A DNA stretch of 64,000 bases from Marinobacterium halophilum (GCF_003014615.1 NZ_PYGI01000005.1:62001-126000); one strand, 5' to 3'. Positions 46,360-56,165 are shown, counted from the stretch's first letter. Made by a program: numbers and translations. The notes: generated by a model not told the origin, from the letters alone.

Positions 46360-47421
46360 ATGAGCCGATTCTGGAGCCCGGCGATTCAGTCGCTGGTTCC
46401 CTATACCCCGGGCGAACAACCCCAGGTAGAGGGGCTGATCAAGCTGAATACCAATGAAAACCCTTATCCGCCTGCCCCGGCGGTCGAAGCCGTGCTGCGG
46501 AACTTTGATACCGAGCGGTTACGCCTGTATCCAGATCCCGAATGCCTCGCGCTCAAACAGGCACTGGCTGACAATGCCGGTCTGACACATGACCAGGTTT
46601 TTGTTGGCAACGGCTCTGATGAAGTATTGGCCCTGACTTTCATGGCACTACTGCGTCAACAGCAGCCTATTTTGCTGCCTGAAACGACCTATAGCTTCTA
46701 TAATGTCTACATTGATCTATTCGATATCGACGCACGCCATATTCCGCTAACGGATCAATATCGCATCGATCTTGAAGCCTACTCCGGCGAAAATGGCGGC
46801 ATAATCTTTGCGAACCCCAACGCCCCCACCGGTATCAGCATCGATCTGAAAACCATCAGCGCCCTGCTGGAACGGAACACCGATTCAGTCGTGGTCGTGG
46901 ATGAAGCCTATGTGGATTTTGGTGCCCAAAGCGCAACACAGCTGGTCAATCACTACCCCAACCTGCTGGTTGTCCAAACATTTTCCAAGTCACGCTCACT
47001 GGCTGGCATGCGGGTTGGATTTGCCTTCGGCCACCCTCAGCTGATCGAGGCACTGGAGCGCGTCAAAAACAGCTTCAATTCATACCCGCTCGACATGCTG
47101 GCCCAGCAGACCGCCATTGCTGCACTACAGGACGAGACCTACTTCGACCAAAGCATCCAGCGCATTATCGACACCCGTACCTGGACAACAACAAAGCTGG
47201 AATCGCTCGGCTTTGAAGTACTGCCCTCACATACCAATTTTGTGTTTACCCGTCACCCAGACATTGCTGCGACCGAGCTGATGCAGTATCTGCGCGATAA
47301 CAAGATTCTGGTGCGTCATTTCACCAAACCCGGTATCGACAACCATCTGCGCATCAGCATCGGCACGGATGAAGAAATGCAGGCACTGATCAGCTGCCTG
47401 AAGTCATACCCCGGGATATAA
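46360..47421 (+). CDS. hisC: HisC, histidinol-phosphate aminotransferase
   Basis: This PLP enzyme converts imidazole acetol phosphate to histidinol phosphate in histidine synthesis. The 353-aa protein has KLNTNENPYPPAPAV at the N-terminus, DEVLALTFMAL, NAPTG, the PLP lysine in SKSRSLAGMRVGFAFG and the C-terminal RISIGTDEEM. I use the ATG at 46360; an upstream start eight codons earlier is possible. No other his genes lie nearby. It may also serve aromatic amino-acid transamination. Confidence 0.92.
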   Translation: MSRFWSPAIQSLVPYTPGEQPQVEGLIKLNTNENPYPPAPAVEAVLRNFDTERLRLYPDPECLALKQALADNAGLTHDQVFVGNGSDEVLALTFMALLRQQQPILLPETTYSFYNVYIDLFDIDARHIPLTDQYRIDLEAYSGENGGIIFANPNAPTGISIDLKTISALLERNTDSVVVVDEAYVDFGAQSATQLVNHYPNLLVVQTFSKSRSLAGMRVGFAFGHPQLIEALERVKNSFNSYPLDMLAQQTAIAALQDETYFDQSIQRIIDTRTWTTTKLESLGFEVLPSHTNFVFTRHPDIAATELMQYLRDNKILVRHFTKPGIDNHLRISIGTDEEMQALISCLKSYPGI

Positions 47422-47433
47422 CCCCCAGGACAG

Positions 47434-47453
47434 GAGGCGCTTTACAGCGCCTC
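47434..47453. terminator. Small hairpin between hisC and PAS-GGDEF gene
   Basis: An 8-bp perfect stem (GAGGCGCT and AGCGCCTC) with loop TTAC includes the stop of the minus-strand gene. No T run follows on either strand, so it is a weak or rho-assisted end. Confidence 0.45.
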
Positions 47454-48335
47454 ACCCTCCACCCGATTGAACCCGCTGTGCTGCGCAATCAGCAGATGTT
47501 CACGGGCACGCCGCATCATGGCGACCGCATTATCTTCAGGATTCAGGGCAGAGGCCACGCCAATGCTGACCGTCCACCCAAGCGCAGCAACATCGCCGGA
47601 TAGTTGCAGACCCTCAACCGCTGCACGAATACGCTCCGCTGCCAGCACCCCCTGCTCATGATTGGTTTCAGGCAGCACCATCACCAGTTGGGAGTCGGCA
47701 TAACGTGCAAGAAAATCTGACGTACGCTTCAGGCGATCCAGCGTCGCCACTGTGTGCTGCAGCACCTGATCACCGGCATCCCAACCATACTGATCATTAA
47801 TGGCCGACAGGCCGTCGACATCGATCAACAGAACACTCGTAGCACCGTCATAGCGCAACGCTTGCGCAGTGGCCACTTCAAGGACAGGGATCATTGCACG
47901 TCGATTGTAGGCCCCTGTGAGCAGATCACGCTGCGCCTGATATGAAACCTTCCGCTCAAGCTGCTTGCTGGCCGTAATATCGTGCGCACTCCATACCACC
48001 TCGCCTTGCGCGGTCATCACCCACCGACTGCTATACCAACATACCTCTGCCAACCCCCGCGCACGCAACTCGGGCAAATGCTCAGGCCGCAACTGATATT
48101 CAAGTTCGACCATCGACTCACCCTGCACCAACAAGCTCAGAGCATCTCGAAACTGCAGTAACAAATCATCTGCAAACAACTCGGATAACGTTCTCCCTAC
48201 CAAAGCCTCAGGCTCCAGCCAGGACTGCCGAGCCGCACTTGCCGCAACAATGGTTTCATTATCCAGAATCAAAACCGAATCCAGACACGCCTTAAGAATC
48301 GCCTGATAGCGCGCCTCACATGCATCTATACTCAT
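47442..48335 (-). CDS. PAS-GGDEF protein with degenerate active site
   Basis: This 297-aa cytosolic protein has a PAS-like domain (about residues 10-120) and a GGDEF-fold domain (about 130-290). The substrate-side motif DVDGLSAINDQYGWDAGD is kept, but the catalytic RYGGDEF is replaced by RYADSQL (residues 211-217), so diguanylate cyclase activity is unlikely. It may bind a nucleotide or act as a receptor or partner. I use the ATG at 48335, preceded by GAGGAAG; a start 14 codons upstream lacks a better site. It is divergent from the EAL-HDOD gene. Confidence 0.82.
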   Translation of the reverse strand: MSIDACEARYQAILKACLDSVLILDNETIVAASAARQSWLEPEALVGRTLSELFADDLLLQFRDALSLLVQGESMVELEYQLRPEHLPELRARGLAEVCWYSSRWVMTAQGEVVWSAHDITASKQLERKVSYQAQRDLLTGAYNRRAMIPVLEVATAQALRYDGATSVLLIDVDGLSAINDQYGWDAGDQVLQHTVATLDRLKRTSDFLARYADSQLVMVLPETNHEQGVLAAERIRAAVEGLQLSGDVAALGWTVSIGVASALNPEDNAVAMMRRAREHLLIAQHSGFNRVEGEAL

Positions 48336-48474
48336 AACATCTTCCTCTGTTGTCGCCACCAACCCGGCCATACCCACCAGGCGATCTGTTATTTATACCC
48401 CTAAGACTATACTATCTTTTACAAAACGGACGATATGAGATCCATCGCCCAGCCGATCATTCGAGGCTTTCAGC

Positions 48475-49701
48475 ATGACCGACAAGATCCTGATGGCACG
48501 CCAACCCATCTTCAACACCGAGCTGAAGGTTGTTGCCTATGAACTGCTTTATCGCAGTGAAGCAGGCATCAACCCCCTGCCCATGATCAGCGGCGACCAG
48601 GCCAGCAGCCGGGTCATTCTGCATTCCTATACCAGCATTTCCGATGCCGGCAATCTGCGCGTTCTGCCTGCCTTCATTAATTTCAGCCAACAGATGCTGG
48701 AAGCCGATACCTTGCCTGCCGTCTCCCCGCGTGAGGTCGTTATCGAAATTCTCGAAGACAGCCGCGCAACACCCGCACTCATCGCGGCCGCGCGCCGCTT
48801 CAGCAACGCCGGTTTCAAGCTTGCTCTGGATGACTTCATTTACCAGCCAGAATTTGATCCATTGCTGGAAATTGCCCATATCGTCAAGCTCGACATCCGT
48901 ACATTAAATCGCCAACAGCTTGCCGAACAGATCAAGCTACTCGAGCCGTTCGAGCTCACGCTATTGGCCGAGAAAGTGGAAACACTGGAGGAATATGAAC
49001 TCTGCCGAGAACTCGGCTGTGAACTGTTTCAAGGCTTTTTCTTCAGCAAGCCCGAACTATTAAAGGGAAACAAGGCTTACAGCAACAAACTTATTCTAAG
49101 CCAAGCCCTGAGCACCCTGAGCCAACAGAATGTTGATTTCAAGGACCTGAGCGCATTGATCTCCCGCGACCCCGCTTTGACCTATAAATTATTACGACTG
49201 GTCAACTCGGCCGCGTTTGGCACGAAACGCAGCATCAGCAACCTGCATGATGCACTGACCTATTTGGGCCTGCAGGAACTGAAGAAATGGGTTTCGTTGA
49301 TCATGCTGGCGGACGATCATGGCAAGCCCAGCGAGCTGATTCGACAGATACTGCTCCTGGCACGCTTCTGCGAATTACTTGCGGAAACCCATGAGCAAAT
49401 CGATACCGGCCAGGCCTTCATGACCGGATTGCTGCTGCATTTGGATGCCTTGATGAACCAGGAGCAGAGCCTGATGCTAAGCCAGATCGATATAGACACA
49501 CATATATACGATGCACTAATGACGCGAACAGGACCGCTGGGGCAACTTTTATCACAGGTGGAAGCGTTTACACAGGGCAACTGGGACGATACTGACCAGT
49601 CCCTCACCACCAAATTGCAAAGTTGTTACCTCAGCAGCCTTGAATGGACCCGTGAGTCGATGCAGCTCATGAGTCAGGCACAACATGACACTTTACCGTA
49701 G
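48475..49701 (+). CDS. EAL-HDOD signalling protein
   Basis: This 408-aa protein joins an EAL-type domain (about 1-200) and an HDOD domain (about 205-390). EAL is represented by AYELLYR. EIL, ALDDF, KLD, AEKVET and QGFFFSKP keep several catalytic positions, but the DDFGTG loop reads DDFIYQ. The fold is that of YuxH/CdgJ-type proteins, which often regulate motility, sometimes without phosphodiesterase activity. The HDOD half starts with LSALISRDPALTYKLLRLVN. Its 3' end overlaps the cytochrome gene by 9 bases on the opposite strand. Confidence 0.85.
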   Translation: MTDKILMARQPIFNTELKVVAYELLYRSEAGINPLPMISGDQASSRVILHSYTSISDAGNLRVLPAFINFSQQMLEADTLPAVSPREVVIEILEDSRATPALIAAARRFSNAGFKLALDDFIYQPEFDPLLEIAHIVKLDIRTLNRQQLAEQIKLLEPFELTLLAEKVETLEEYELCRELGCELFQGFFFSKPELLKGNKAYSNKLILSQALSTLSQQNVDFKDLSALISRDPALTYKLLRLVNSAAFGTKRSISNLHDALTYLGLQELKKWVSLIMLADDHGKPSELIRQILLLARFCELLAETHEQIDTGQAFMTGLLLHLDALMNQEQSLMLSQIDIDTHIYDALMTRTGPLGQLLSQVEAFTQGNWDDTDQSLTTKLQSCYLSSLEWTRESMQLMSQAQHDTLP

Positions 49702-49995
49702 CGGCGATGTCAGCACTTCTACTGCAGCCTTGAGGGTAGCTTCATCACAGGAACCACAGGTCCCTTTCGGCGGCATTGCACCTTTACCTGTAAGCACCGT
49801 TTGCGTCATTGCATCCACACCTGTCGCAATTCGCGGTGCCCAGGCAGCTGTATCATCCAGCTTGGGCGCGCCACCCAAACCTGCCTGATGACATGCGACA
49901 CAGTGCTTTTGCACCACTTCGTCAGCACTCATCGCCTGCACCGAAACTGGCACCAGTAAAACCGCCATAACCGTCAACGCACTGCGCATACCCAT
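49693..49995 (-). CDS. Cytochrome c5-type periplasmic protein
   Basis: This small class I c-type cytochrome has 100 aa with a signal peptide (about residues 1-21, ending VQA). It has one heme-binding motif CVACH (residues 32-36), a Met axial ligand in GAMPPKG, and the c5-specific pair CGSC. It probably shuttles electrons to terminal oxidases or other periplasmic partners. I use the ATG at 49995, 7 nt after AAGGAG; an internal ATG at the third codon is possible. It converges with the EAL-HDOD gene. Confidence 0.9.
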   Translation of the reverse strand: MGMRSALTVMAVLLVPVSVQAMSADEVVQKHCVACHQAGLGGAPKLDDTAAWAPRIATGVDAMTQTVLTGKGAMPPKGTCGSCDEATLKAAVEVLTSPLR

Positions 49996-50072
49996 AGCCC
50001 ATCTCCTTTATATTATTGTCTCAGCTTAACGTCACCTCGACCAAAACGCTTTGACCTATCGCAGACAAACGA

Positions 50073-50100
50073 AAAAGGGCGACCCAGAGGCCGCCCTTTT
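50073..50100 (-). terminator. Rho-independent terminator of htpG
   Basis: Arms AAAAGGGCG and CGCCCTTTT (9 bp) surround a 10-nt loop and lie 20 bases past the htpG stop. On the minus strand the T run extends further (CCCTTTTTC). Confidence 0.85.
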
Positions 50101-50120
50101 GCATGCGCAGTAAACGCGGT

Positions 50121-52034
50121 TTAGCTGCTTAGTTCCAACAACAGCTTGTTCAAACGCGATACATAGCTTGCCGGATCATCCAGCGTAGCACCGGCCGCCA
50201 GGCCCGCCTGATCAAACAGCACCAGTGCCAGCTCACTGAAACGATCTTCATCCGGCTCTTGATCCAGCTTGTTGATCAGCGGGTGCTCAGGATTGATCTC
50301 GAAAATCGGCTTGCTCTCCGGTAACGGCTGACCCGCCGCTTCCATGATACGACGCATCTGCAGACCCATATCATAGTCACCAATCACCAGGCAGGCCGGA
50401 GAATCGGTCAGACGGTGAGTGATACGAATCGAGTCAACACGATCATCCAGCACCTTATTCAGACGCTCAACCAGCCCTTCATGCTCCTTGGCCACTTCTT
50501 CAAGCTTCTGCTTCTCTTCTTCCGTCTCGATCTCACCCAGATCCAGCTCACCCTTGATGACATCCTGGAAGTTGTGACCGTCGAAATCGAACAGCTGACT
50601 CATCATCCATTCGTCAATGCGCTCAGACAGCAACAGAACTTCGATACCCTTCTTGCGGAAAACTTCAAGATGGGGGCTGTTTTTGGCGGTATTGAAAGAG
50701 TCTGCTACCGCATAGTAGATCTTTTTCTGACCCTCCTTCATGCGGCTAATATAATCTTCCAACGATACGTTCTGTTCCGCCGTACCGGTATGTGTAGACG
50801 CAAAACGCAACAGCTTGAGGATCTTGTCACGGTTGGCGTGATCTTCAGCCGGCCCTTCCTTCATCAACTGACCAAACGTTTTCCAGAACGTCGCGTACTT
50901 GTCCGCATCGTTTTTGGCCAGTTTGGACAGCATATCCAACACACGCTTGGTCAGCGCGGTGCGCAGCTTATCGACGTTAGGATCTTTCTGCAGAATCTCG
51001 CGAGATACGTTCAGTGACAGGTTGTTGGTATCAACCACGCCCTTGATGAAGCGCAGATAAAGCGGCAGGAACTGGTCGGCCTGATCCATGATAAAGACAC
51101 GCTGCACATACAACTTGAGGCCACGCGGCGCTTCACGGTTCCACAAATCGTATGGGGCACTTTCAGGCACATACAGCAGACTGGTGTATTCCAGGTTGCC
51201 TTCAACTTTATTGTGCGACCAGGTCAGTGCATCAGCAAAATCATGGGAGATGTGCTTATAGAATTCCTGGTATTCCTCGTCGTTCAGATCCGACTTGCTG
51301 CGCGTCCACAAAGCCGTCGCGGAGTTGACGCTTTCCAGCTCCGGTGCCTGTTCGGACGCATCACTACCCTCTTCAACCGGCTCTGGCTCTTTCAGCATTT
51401 TCACCGGAATAGAGATGTGGTCAGAGTATTTGCGTACCAATGAGCGCAAGCGGAAACCATCGGCAAACTCTTGCTCATCTTCCTTCAACTTCAGCACGAT
51501 GCGAGTCCCGCGCACCGGCTTTTCAATAGTCGCAATGGTGAAGTCACCCTCACCCGCTGACGACCAATGCACGCCGTTGGCCGCCGCATCACCGGCACGA
51601 CGGGTATAAACATCGACCCGCTCAGCAACGATAAACGCAGAATAGAAGCCAACACCAAACTGACCAATCAACTGACTGTCACGCGCCTGATCACCGGTCA
51701 GGCTGGACAGGAAACCGGCCGTGCCGGACTTGGCAATAGTACCCAGGTGATCAATCACATCCTGGCGGTTCATACCGATACCACGGTCTTCAATTGTGAC
51801 CGTGCCGGCATCCTTGTCAAACGCGATACGGATGTCGAGATCGGTGTCACCCTCATACAGGGCATCATTGTGCAACGCTTCAAAACGCAGCTTTTCGGAT
51901 GCATCGGATGCATTCGAAATCAGCTCGCGCAGGAAAATCTCCTTATTGGAGTACAGCGAGTGGATCATCAGTTGCAGAAGCTGTTTCACTTCTGTCTGGA
52001 AACCAAGTGTCTCTTTCTGAGTTTCTGTGCTCAT
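50121..52034 (-). CDS. htpG: HtpG, bacterial Hsp90 chaperone
   Basis: This ATP-dependent chaperone has 637 aa. The N-terminal GHKL ATPase has [17 protein letters not shown] and the ATP-lid region. The middle and C-terminal dimerisation domains follow. E. coli HtpG has 624 residues. The ATG at 52034 begins [16 protein letters not shown]; a GGAGG lies 15 bases upstream, farther than usual, so a start in the twelve codons before is possible. A sigma32-like promoter is visible upstream at 52080-52107. Confidence 0.95.
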   Translation of the reverse strand: MSTETQKETLGFQTEVKQLLQLMIHSLYSNKEIFLRELISNASDASEKLRFEALHNDALYEGDTDLDIRIAFDKDAGTVTIEDRGIGMNRQDVIDHLGTIAKSGTAGFLSSLTGDQARDSQLIGQFGVGFYSAFIVAERVDVYTRRAGDAAANGVHWSSAGEGDFTIATIEKPVRGTRIVLKLKEDEQEFADGFRLRSLVRKYSDHISIPVKMLKEPEPVEEGSDASEQAPELESVNSATALWTRSKSDLNDEEYQEFYKHISHDFADALTWSHNKVEGNLEYTSLLYVPESAPYDLWNREAPRGLKLYVQRVFIMDQADQFLPLYLRFIKGVVDTNNLSLNVSREILQKDPNVDKLRTALTKRVLDMLSKLAKNDADKYATFWKTFGQLMKEGPAEDHANRDKILKLLRFASTHTGTAEQNVSLEDYISRMKEGQKKIYYAVADSFNTAKNSPHLEVFRKKGIEVLLLSERIDEWMMSQLFDFDGHNFQDVIKGELDLGEIETEEEKQKLEEVAKEHEGLVERLNKVLDDRVDSIRITHRLTDSPACLVIGDYDMGLQMRRIMEAAGQPLPESKPIFEINPEHPLINKLDQEPDEDRFSELALVLFDQAGLAAGATLDDPASYVSRLNKLLLELSS

Positions 52035-52079
52035 GGCGGGCTTATCTAACCTCCGAATGCAAACAATCAACCCTACCCG

Positions 52080-52107
52080 ATATATGGGTCACTCATCTGT
52101 TTTCAAG
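52080..52107 (-). promoter_or_regulatory. Sigma32-type heat-shock promoter of htpG
   Basis: On the minus strand, -35 CTTGAAA (52101-52107) and -10 CCCATATAT (52080-52088) with a 12-bp gap match the sigma32 consensus closely, about 46-73 bases upstream of the htpG start. This fits the known heat-shock control of htpG. Confidence 0.85.
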
Positions 52108-52127
52108 GGCTTAGTCATCGATTTCTG

Positions 52128-52571
52128 CTAATTACCGCGATCAAGCAGGAAATGGGCACGAGCCTGAGCGATTGGCCGGCTTTTACGCTCCTGCCACGCC
52201 AGCACTGAACAGTTGCCTACCCGTCGCCCCTGGCGACTGATGTGGCAGACAGCAAAGGTATCGCGATCCAAACCTGCACGCATGTAGTCGAGCGAAAAAT
52301 CGATGATCTTGGCCAGCCCTGGCTGTGGCAGCTGCAGAGTCAACTGAAACAACGCAGTCAGCTCCATGAACGACGCAATAACGCCGCCATGAATCGCGGG
52401 AACAGTCGGATTGCCGATATTATCGGCCTTGGCCGGCAAGCGGAAAATGATCTCTTCGCCATAACACTCGCACTGCACACCCAAAATACGCGCGTAAGGA
52501 ATAAGCTCCACCAATGGCTGGTAGTCACCACTGGCTTTTGCTTCGGTCACCAGCTCAAGCAGTTGCTGCAT
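52128..52571 (-). CDS. Hotdog-fold thioesterase, second of tandem pair
   Basis: This 147-aa PaaI-type acyl-CoA thioesterase family protein has the hotdog active-site motif IHGGVIASFMELTAL, with Glu replacing the more common Asp. There is no signal peptide. It overlaps the preceding hotdog gene by 17 bases, so the two may form a hetero-oligomer. The substrate is unknown. Co-transcription with a DUF599 gene upstream is likely from overlaps of 17 and 4 bases. Confidence 0.8.
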   Translation of the reverse strand: MQQLLELVTEAKASGDYQPLVELIPYARILGVQCECYGEEIIFRLPAKADNIGNPTVPAIHGGVIASFMELTALFQLTLQLPQPGLAKIIDFSLDYMRAGLDRDTFAVCHISRQGRRVGNCSVLAWQERKSRPIAQARAHFLLDRGN

Positions 52572-53040
52572 CGGGCTCTCCCTCTATCAATGTACTGAAT
52601 GCTGACTCTGTAGCACCACCCTCAGGGCGCATGAACGTCGCAATCGCATAGGCCACCGGGTGTGCCGGATCATCCTGATACACTGACGCTCGGGTAAAAA
52701 GCACACTGCGCGTTACCCGATAGCATTCAGCCGCTACGTACAACGGCTGACTCTGCACCGGGGTACGCATGTGATCAATACGCAAATCCAACGTCGGGCA
52801 AAGTTCGAAACGGTCCAGTGCACAGAGCGTCGATACACTGCTGGCGGCATCAACCAGCGTCGTCAAAACGCCGCCATGCAGATAGGTATCCAACACTGTG
52901 CTGATCAGCTGCGGCTGCACCGGCAACACCAGCGTAGCCTTACTCTTTTCCGCACGAATCAGGCGAATACCCAGACGGCACATATGCGGCTGCGCATTGA
53001 GAAAGCGGACACAACGAGCCCTGTACTGCTCAGGTGTCAT
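52555..53040 (-). CDS. Hotdog-fold thioesterase, first of tandem pair
   Basis: This 161-aa PaaI-type thioesterase family protein has the motif LHGGVLTTLVDAASS, including the catalytic Asp position. The N-terminal MTPEQYRARCVRFLNAQPHM and the C-terminal acidic tail are not family features. It overlaps the DUF599 gene by 4 bases and the next hotdog gene by 17. The substrate is unknown. Two hotdog paralogues side by side are worth testing as a pair. Confidence 0.82.
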   Translation of the reverse strand: MTPEQYRARCVRFLNAQPHMCRLGIRLIRAEKSKATLVLPVQPQLISTVLDTYLHGGVLTTLVDAASSVSTLCALDRFELCPTLDLRIDHMRTPVQSQPLYVAAECYRVTRSVLFTRASVYQDDPAHPVAYAIATFMRPEGGATESAFSTLIEGEPDAATA

Positions 53041-53756
53041 GACTCCCCTCCCGAACTCATCATCAAGGTTTTCAGCGTGGACGAAGTGAATTCACGCCGG
53101 TAGAGCACCACCACAATCGAGGCGGCGAGCAACATGAATACCCAGGGACTAATGAACCAGCCCAACACCGAAATGCTGAAATAGTAGGTGCGCAGCCCCA
53201 AATTGAAATTATGCGCCGCCATGGATGCCATCTGCGCAATGCGCTCGGCATGGGCTTTCAGCTGTGTCGGCGATGGGTTTTCAGTCGGCAAGGGCGCGCC
53301 CCCTATCATTACCGAGACAAAACCGTACTGGCGCAGGCTCCAGGTAAATTTGAAGAACGCATAGATAAACAGAACCACCAGCAGGAGCAACTTGAACTCC
53401 CATTCCTGCGGCGTCGCAACCACTACAAAGGGTAAATCCTGCACCAAGTTAATGGCCTTTTCAGCCGATCCCATCACCGTCATCAGGCCCGCCAGCACCA
53501 GAATTGTGGTCGAGGCGAAGAAAGCAACGCTGCGCTCAAGATTGGCGATTGCCGTGGTATCCGCAATACGTACTTCACGTGATAACATGCGCTGCATCCA
53601 TTCGGTACGATACAGATGCAGCATGCTGACCAGACAGGGCGTGGTATGACTTTTGTAAGCCGAGTAATACATGTACCCTCGAAAACACAGTAGAAACCAG
53701 CCCAGTGCAATCGCATTCGGCCAGTTGTTCTGCAACAGCAACAGCATTTTTTCCAT
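53037..53756 (-). CDS. DUF599 membrane protein
   Basis: This inner-membrane protein of 239 aa with DUF599 features has hydrophobic helices near residues 12-30, 75-95, 115-135 and 195-220. Conserved parts are ALGWFLLCFRGYMYYSAYK and MASMAAHNFNLGLRTYYFSI. The function of the family is unknown. The ATG at 53756 has GGAG at 6-nt spacing; a TTG one codon upstream is less likely. It leads the unit with the two thioesterases and is divergent from the DMT gene. Confidence 0.82.
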   Translation of the reverse strand: MEKMLLLLQNNWPNAIALGWFLLCFRGYMYYSAYKSHTTPCLVSMLHLYRTEWMQRMLSREVRIADTTAIANLERSVAFFASTTILVLAGLMTVMGSAEKAINLVQDLPFVVVATPQEWEFKLLLLVVLFIYAFFKFTWSLRQYGFVSVMIGGAPLPTENPSPTQLKAHAERIAQMASMAAHNFNLGLRTYYFSISVLGWFISPWVFMLLAASIVVVLYRREFTSSTLKTLMMSSGGES

Positions 53757-53813
53757 CAATAACTCCGCTCAACCCGTATCGGTATTACTATAATTTACAG
53801 GGATTAAGTTTCA

Positions 53814-54686
53814 GTGTCTTCAAGCAGTTACAACCTTTCAGCCGGTGCTGGCTATGCGTTGGCAACGACACTGGTAATGAGTTTAGCCGCCGTTTTGATC
53901 AAGCTGGCCGCCACTATGATCAGTATTGAAATGATCGTCTTTTTTCAGTATCTGCTGTGCGTGCTGATCATGCTGCCCTGGCTAAGGCGAGAAGGGATAC
54001 AGATACTGCGTACCGAGCGCCCGGGACTACATCTGTTTCGCGGTTTGTGCGGTTGGGGCTGTTTCTACACTTACTATCTGGCGCTGACCGAAATTCCGCT
54101 GGTTGATGCTGCTCTGCTACGCAATGCGGCACCACTGTGCGTTCCGGTTTGGCTACTACTGTGGCACCGGGTTCATCTGTCCTGGCTCAGCTGGCTGCCG
54201 CTGCTGCTGGGATTTGTTGGCATTACCCTGATCATGCAGCCGGAAGGGGGCGGCTTCAGTCGCTGGCATCTGGTTGGTTTTGTATCAGCGTTGGCACTCG
54301 CCGGCTCAATTGTCACTACCCGTGAACTGACGCATAGCGAACCGGTTAACCGCATCCTGTTCTACTATTTTCTGGTGTCGACGCTGGCGAGCCTGCCACT
54401 GGCCATCACTCACTGGCGCCCACTGACACTGCCCAGCCTGCCCTATATTATTCTGATAGCAGGCTCCATCTGGTTGACCATGTGGCTATATACGCGCTCA
54501 TACAGCCATGCTCCCGCTTCCGTGATCGCGCCACTCAGCTATTTCGGTGTTGTGTTTACCGGCCTGTGGGGCTGGCTGATCTGGCAGCAGATACCCGCAA
54601 CCACAAGCTGGGTCGGGATGACGCTGATCATTCTGGGTGGCATGGGCTCAGTCTGGATCGGTTCCCGGCTAAACAGCACCCACTGA
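53814..54686 (+). CDS. EamA/DMT-family transporter
   Basis: This ten-helix drug/metabolite transporter has 290 aa and two EamA repeats. The first repeat has YALATTLVMSLAAVLIKLAA; a later segment has FRGLCGWGCFYTYYLALTEI. The second repeat starts around residue 155 and contains SVIAPLSYFGVVFTGLWGW. It probably exports small metabolites; substrates cannot be read. The start is GTG. It converges with selO after a 3-base gap. Confidence 0.88.
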   Translation: MSSSSYNLSAGAGYALATTLVMSLAAVLIKLAATMISIEMIVFFQYLLCVLIMLPWLRREGIQILRTERPGLHLFRGLCGWGCFYTYYLALTEIPLVDAALLRNAAPLCVPVWLLLWHRVHLSWLSWLPLLLGFVGITLIMQPEGGGFSRWHLVGFVSALALAGSIVTTRELTHSEPVNRILFYYFLVSTLASLPLAITHWRPLTLPSLPYIILIAGSIWLTMWLYTRSYSHAPASVIAPLSYFGVVFTGLWGWLIWQQIPATTSWVGMTLIILGGMGSVWIGSRLNSTH

Positions 54687-54689
54687 CAA

Positions 54690-56165
54690 TTACGAAGAGC
54701 AGGTCAGATAGATCGATTCAGCCCAGTCTGGACGTGGCCCGGCATAACGGGCCAACTCCGCGTGCTCGTCACCCGGATGGCGCAGCAGTGGCAGGAGCGC
54801 CTGCAACGGACGATAATCCCCCTGATGCGCTTCCCGAATCACTTCTTCCGCCATGTAGTTACGCAAGATAAAGCGCGGATTGACCGAACGCATCTGCTGC
54901 TGGCGGATAGGTGCGCTGGCGGCCTCTTTCTGCATGCGACCGGCATAATCCTGCAGCCATGAAGCAACCGAATCAGGCTGGGTACACAACCCCAACAACG
55001 CAGCTGTGGACTCTGCATCTCCGGCCTGCCACTCACTCAGCGTCCGCAAGAAACGGTTATGATCAATTCCCTGCTCAGCCCAAATCGCTTCCAGCCGGTC
55101 AATCAATAACCGGTCATCGCCATCGACAACCTGTAATCCCAGACGCGCGCGCATACGCTCCAGGCGTTCAGCCTGGTATAGACCATCGAAACGATCCAGC
55201 TCCGCTTCCAACAAACTGCGTTCGACCAATGGCAACATTGCCTGAGCCAATGCAGCCATGTTCCAGAGCACGATGGAGGGCTGCTTGTGAAACGCATAAC
55301 GGGCCTGATGATCATTTTTGTTAGCTACATGGTCCGGTTCATAGCGATCAAGAAAGGTATAGGGGCCATAGTCGAAGGTTTCACCGATGAGTGACATATT
55401 GTCCGTATTAAGGACACCATGTACAAAACCATACGCCTGCCACGCCGCTACCAGCCGCGCTGTCCGTTCCAGCACTTCACGGTACATCGCCAAATAGGGC
55501 TGTTCGGCGGATTGCAGCTCAGGGAAGTAGCGTTCCAGGCAGTAATCGGCCAAGCGGCGCAGATCATCATGCTGACCGGAATAGAAAAAATGTTCGAAGT
55601 GACCAAAGCGAATATGACAGGGCGTCACCCGCAGCAGCATGGCACAGGGTTCCATACCGTTACGCTGGGTAAATTCTTCACTCCCCAGCAGACAGAGCGC
55701 GCGGGTGGTCGGTATACCCAGCCCGGCCATCGCCTCACCTGCCAAGTATTCACGAATACTGGAGCGCAGCACTGCCCGGCCATCACCAAAACGGGAATAC
55801 GCGGTTTTCCCCGCACCTTTCAAATGTAAATCATAGCGCTGCCCTTGCGCATTAACCACTTCACCCAACAGCACACCACGACCATCACCTAGATCAGGGT
55901 TATAGACACCAAACTGGTGACCCGTGTACTTCATCGCCAGGGGCGCGATGCCAGACCACTCTATTTCACCCATGCAACGACGCACCAGATCTTCCGGCGA
56001 AATACGACAGGGGTCCAGGTCCAGCCAGCGTGCGACTACGGGACTGAAGGCAATCAGGTGACTGTGCTTGAGCGGCTGCACGGGCATTGGCTGAAACCAG
56101 TGCTTCGGCAAGCGCGCATAGCTGTTATCAAAGCTCAATTGATTCAAGGTACGACCCGCACTCAT
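54690..56165 (-). CDS. selO: SelO/YdiU, protein adenylyltransferase pseudokinase
   Basis: This protein-kinase-like enzyme transfers AMP to Ser/Thr/Tyr in proteins, with redox targets in E. coli. The 491-aa protein has family segments KGAGKTAYSRFGDGRAVLRS, SIREYLAGEAMAGLGIPTTR and GVLNTDNMSLIGETFDYGP. The C-terminus is TCSS, placing Cys489 where animal SelO has selenocysteine, as in other bacteria. Length is normal (E. coli 478). There is no SECIS-like context and the codon is Cys. Confidence 0.93.
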   Translation of the reverse strand: MSAGRTLNQLSFDNSYARLPKHWFQPMPVQPLKHSHLIAFSPVVARWLDLDPCRISPEDLVRRCMGEIEWSGIAPLAMKYTGHQFGVYNPDLGDGRGVLLGEVVNAQGQRYDLHLKGAGKTAYSRFGDGRAVLRSSIREYLAGEAMAGLGIPTTRALCLLGSEEFTQRNGMEPCAMLLRVTPCHIRFGHFEHFFYSGQHDDLRRLADYCLERYFPELQSAEQPYLAMYREVLERTARLVAAWQAYGFVHGVLNTDNMSLIGETFDYGPYTFLDRYEPDHVANKNDHQARYAFHKQPSIVLWNMAALAQAMLPLVERSLLEAELDRFDGLYQAERLERMRARLGLQVVDGDDRLLIDRLEAIWAEQGIDHNRFLRTLSEWQAGDAESTAALLGLCTQPDSVASWLQDYAGRMQKEAASAPIRQQQMRSVNPRFILRNYMAEEVIREAHQGDYRPLQALLPLLRHPGDEHAELARYAGPRPDWAESIYLTCSS

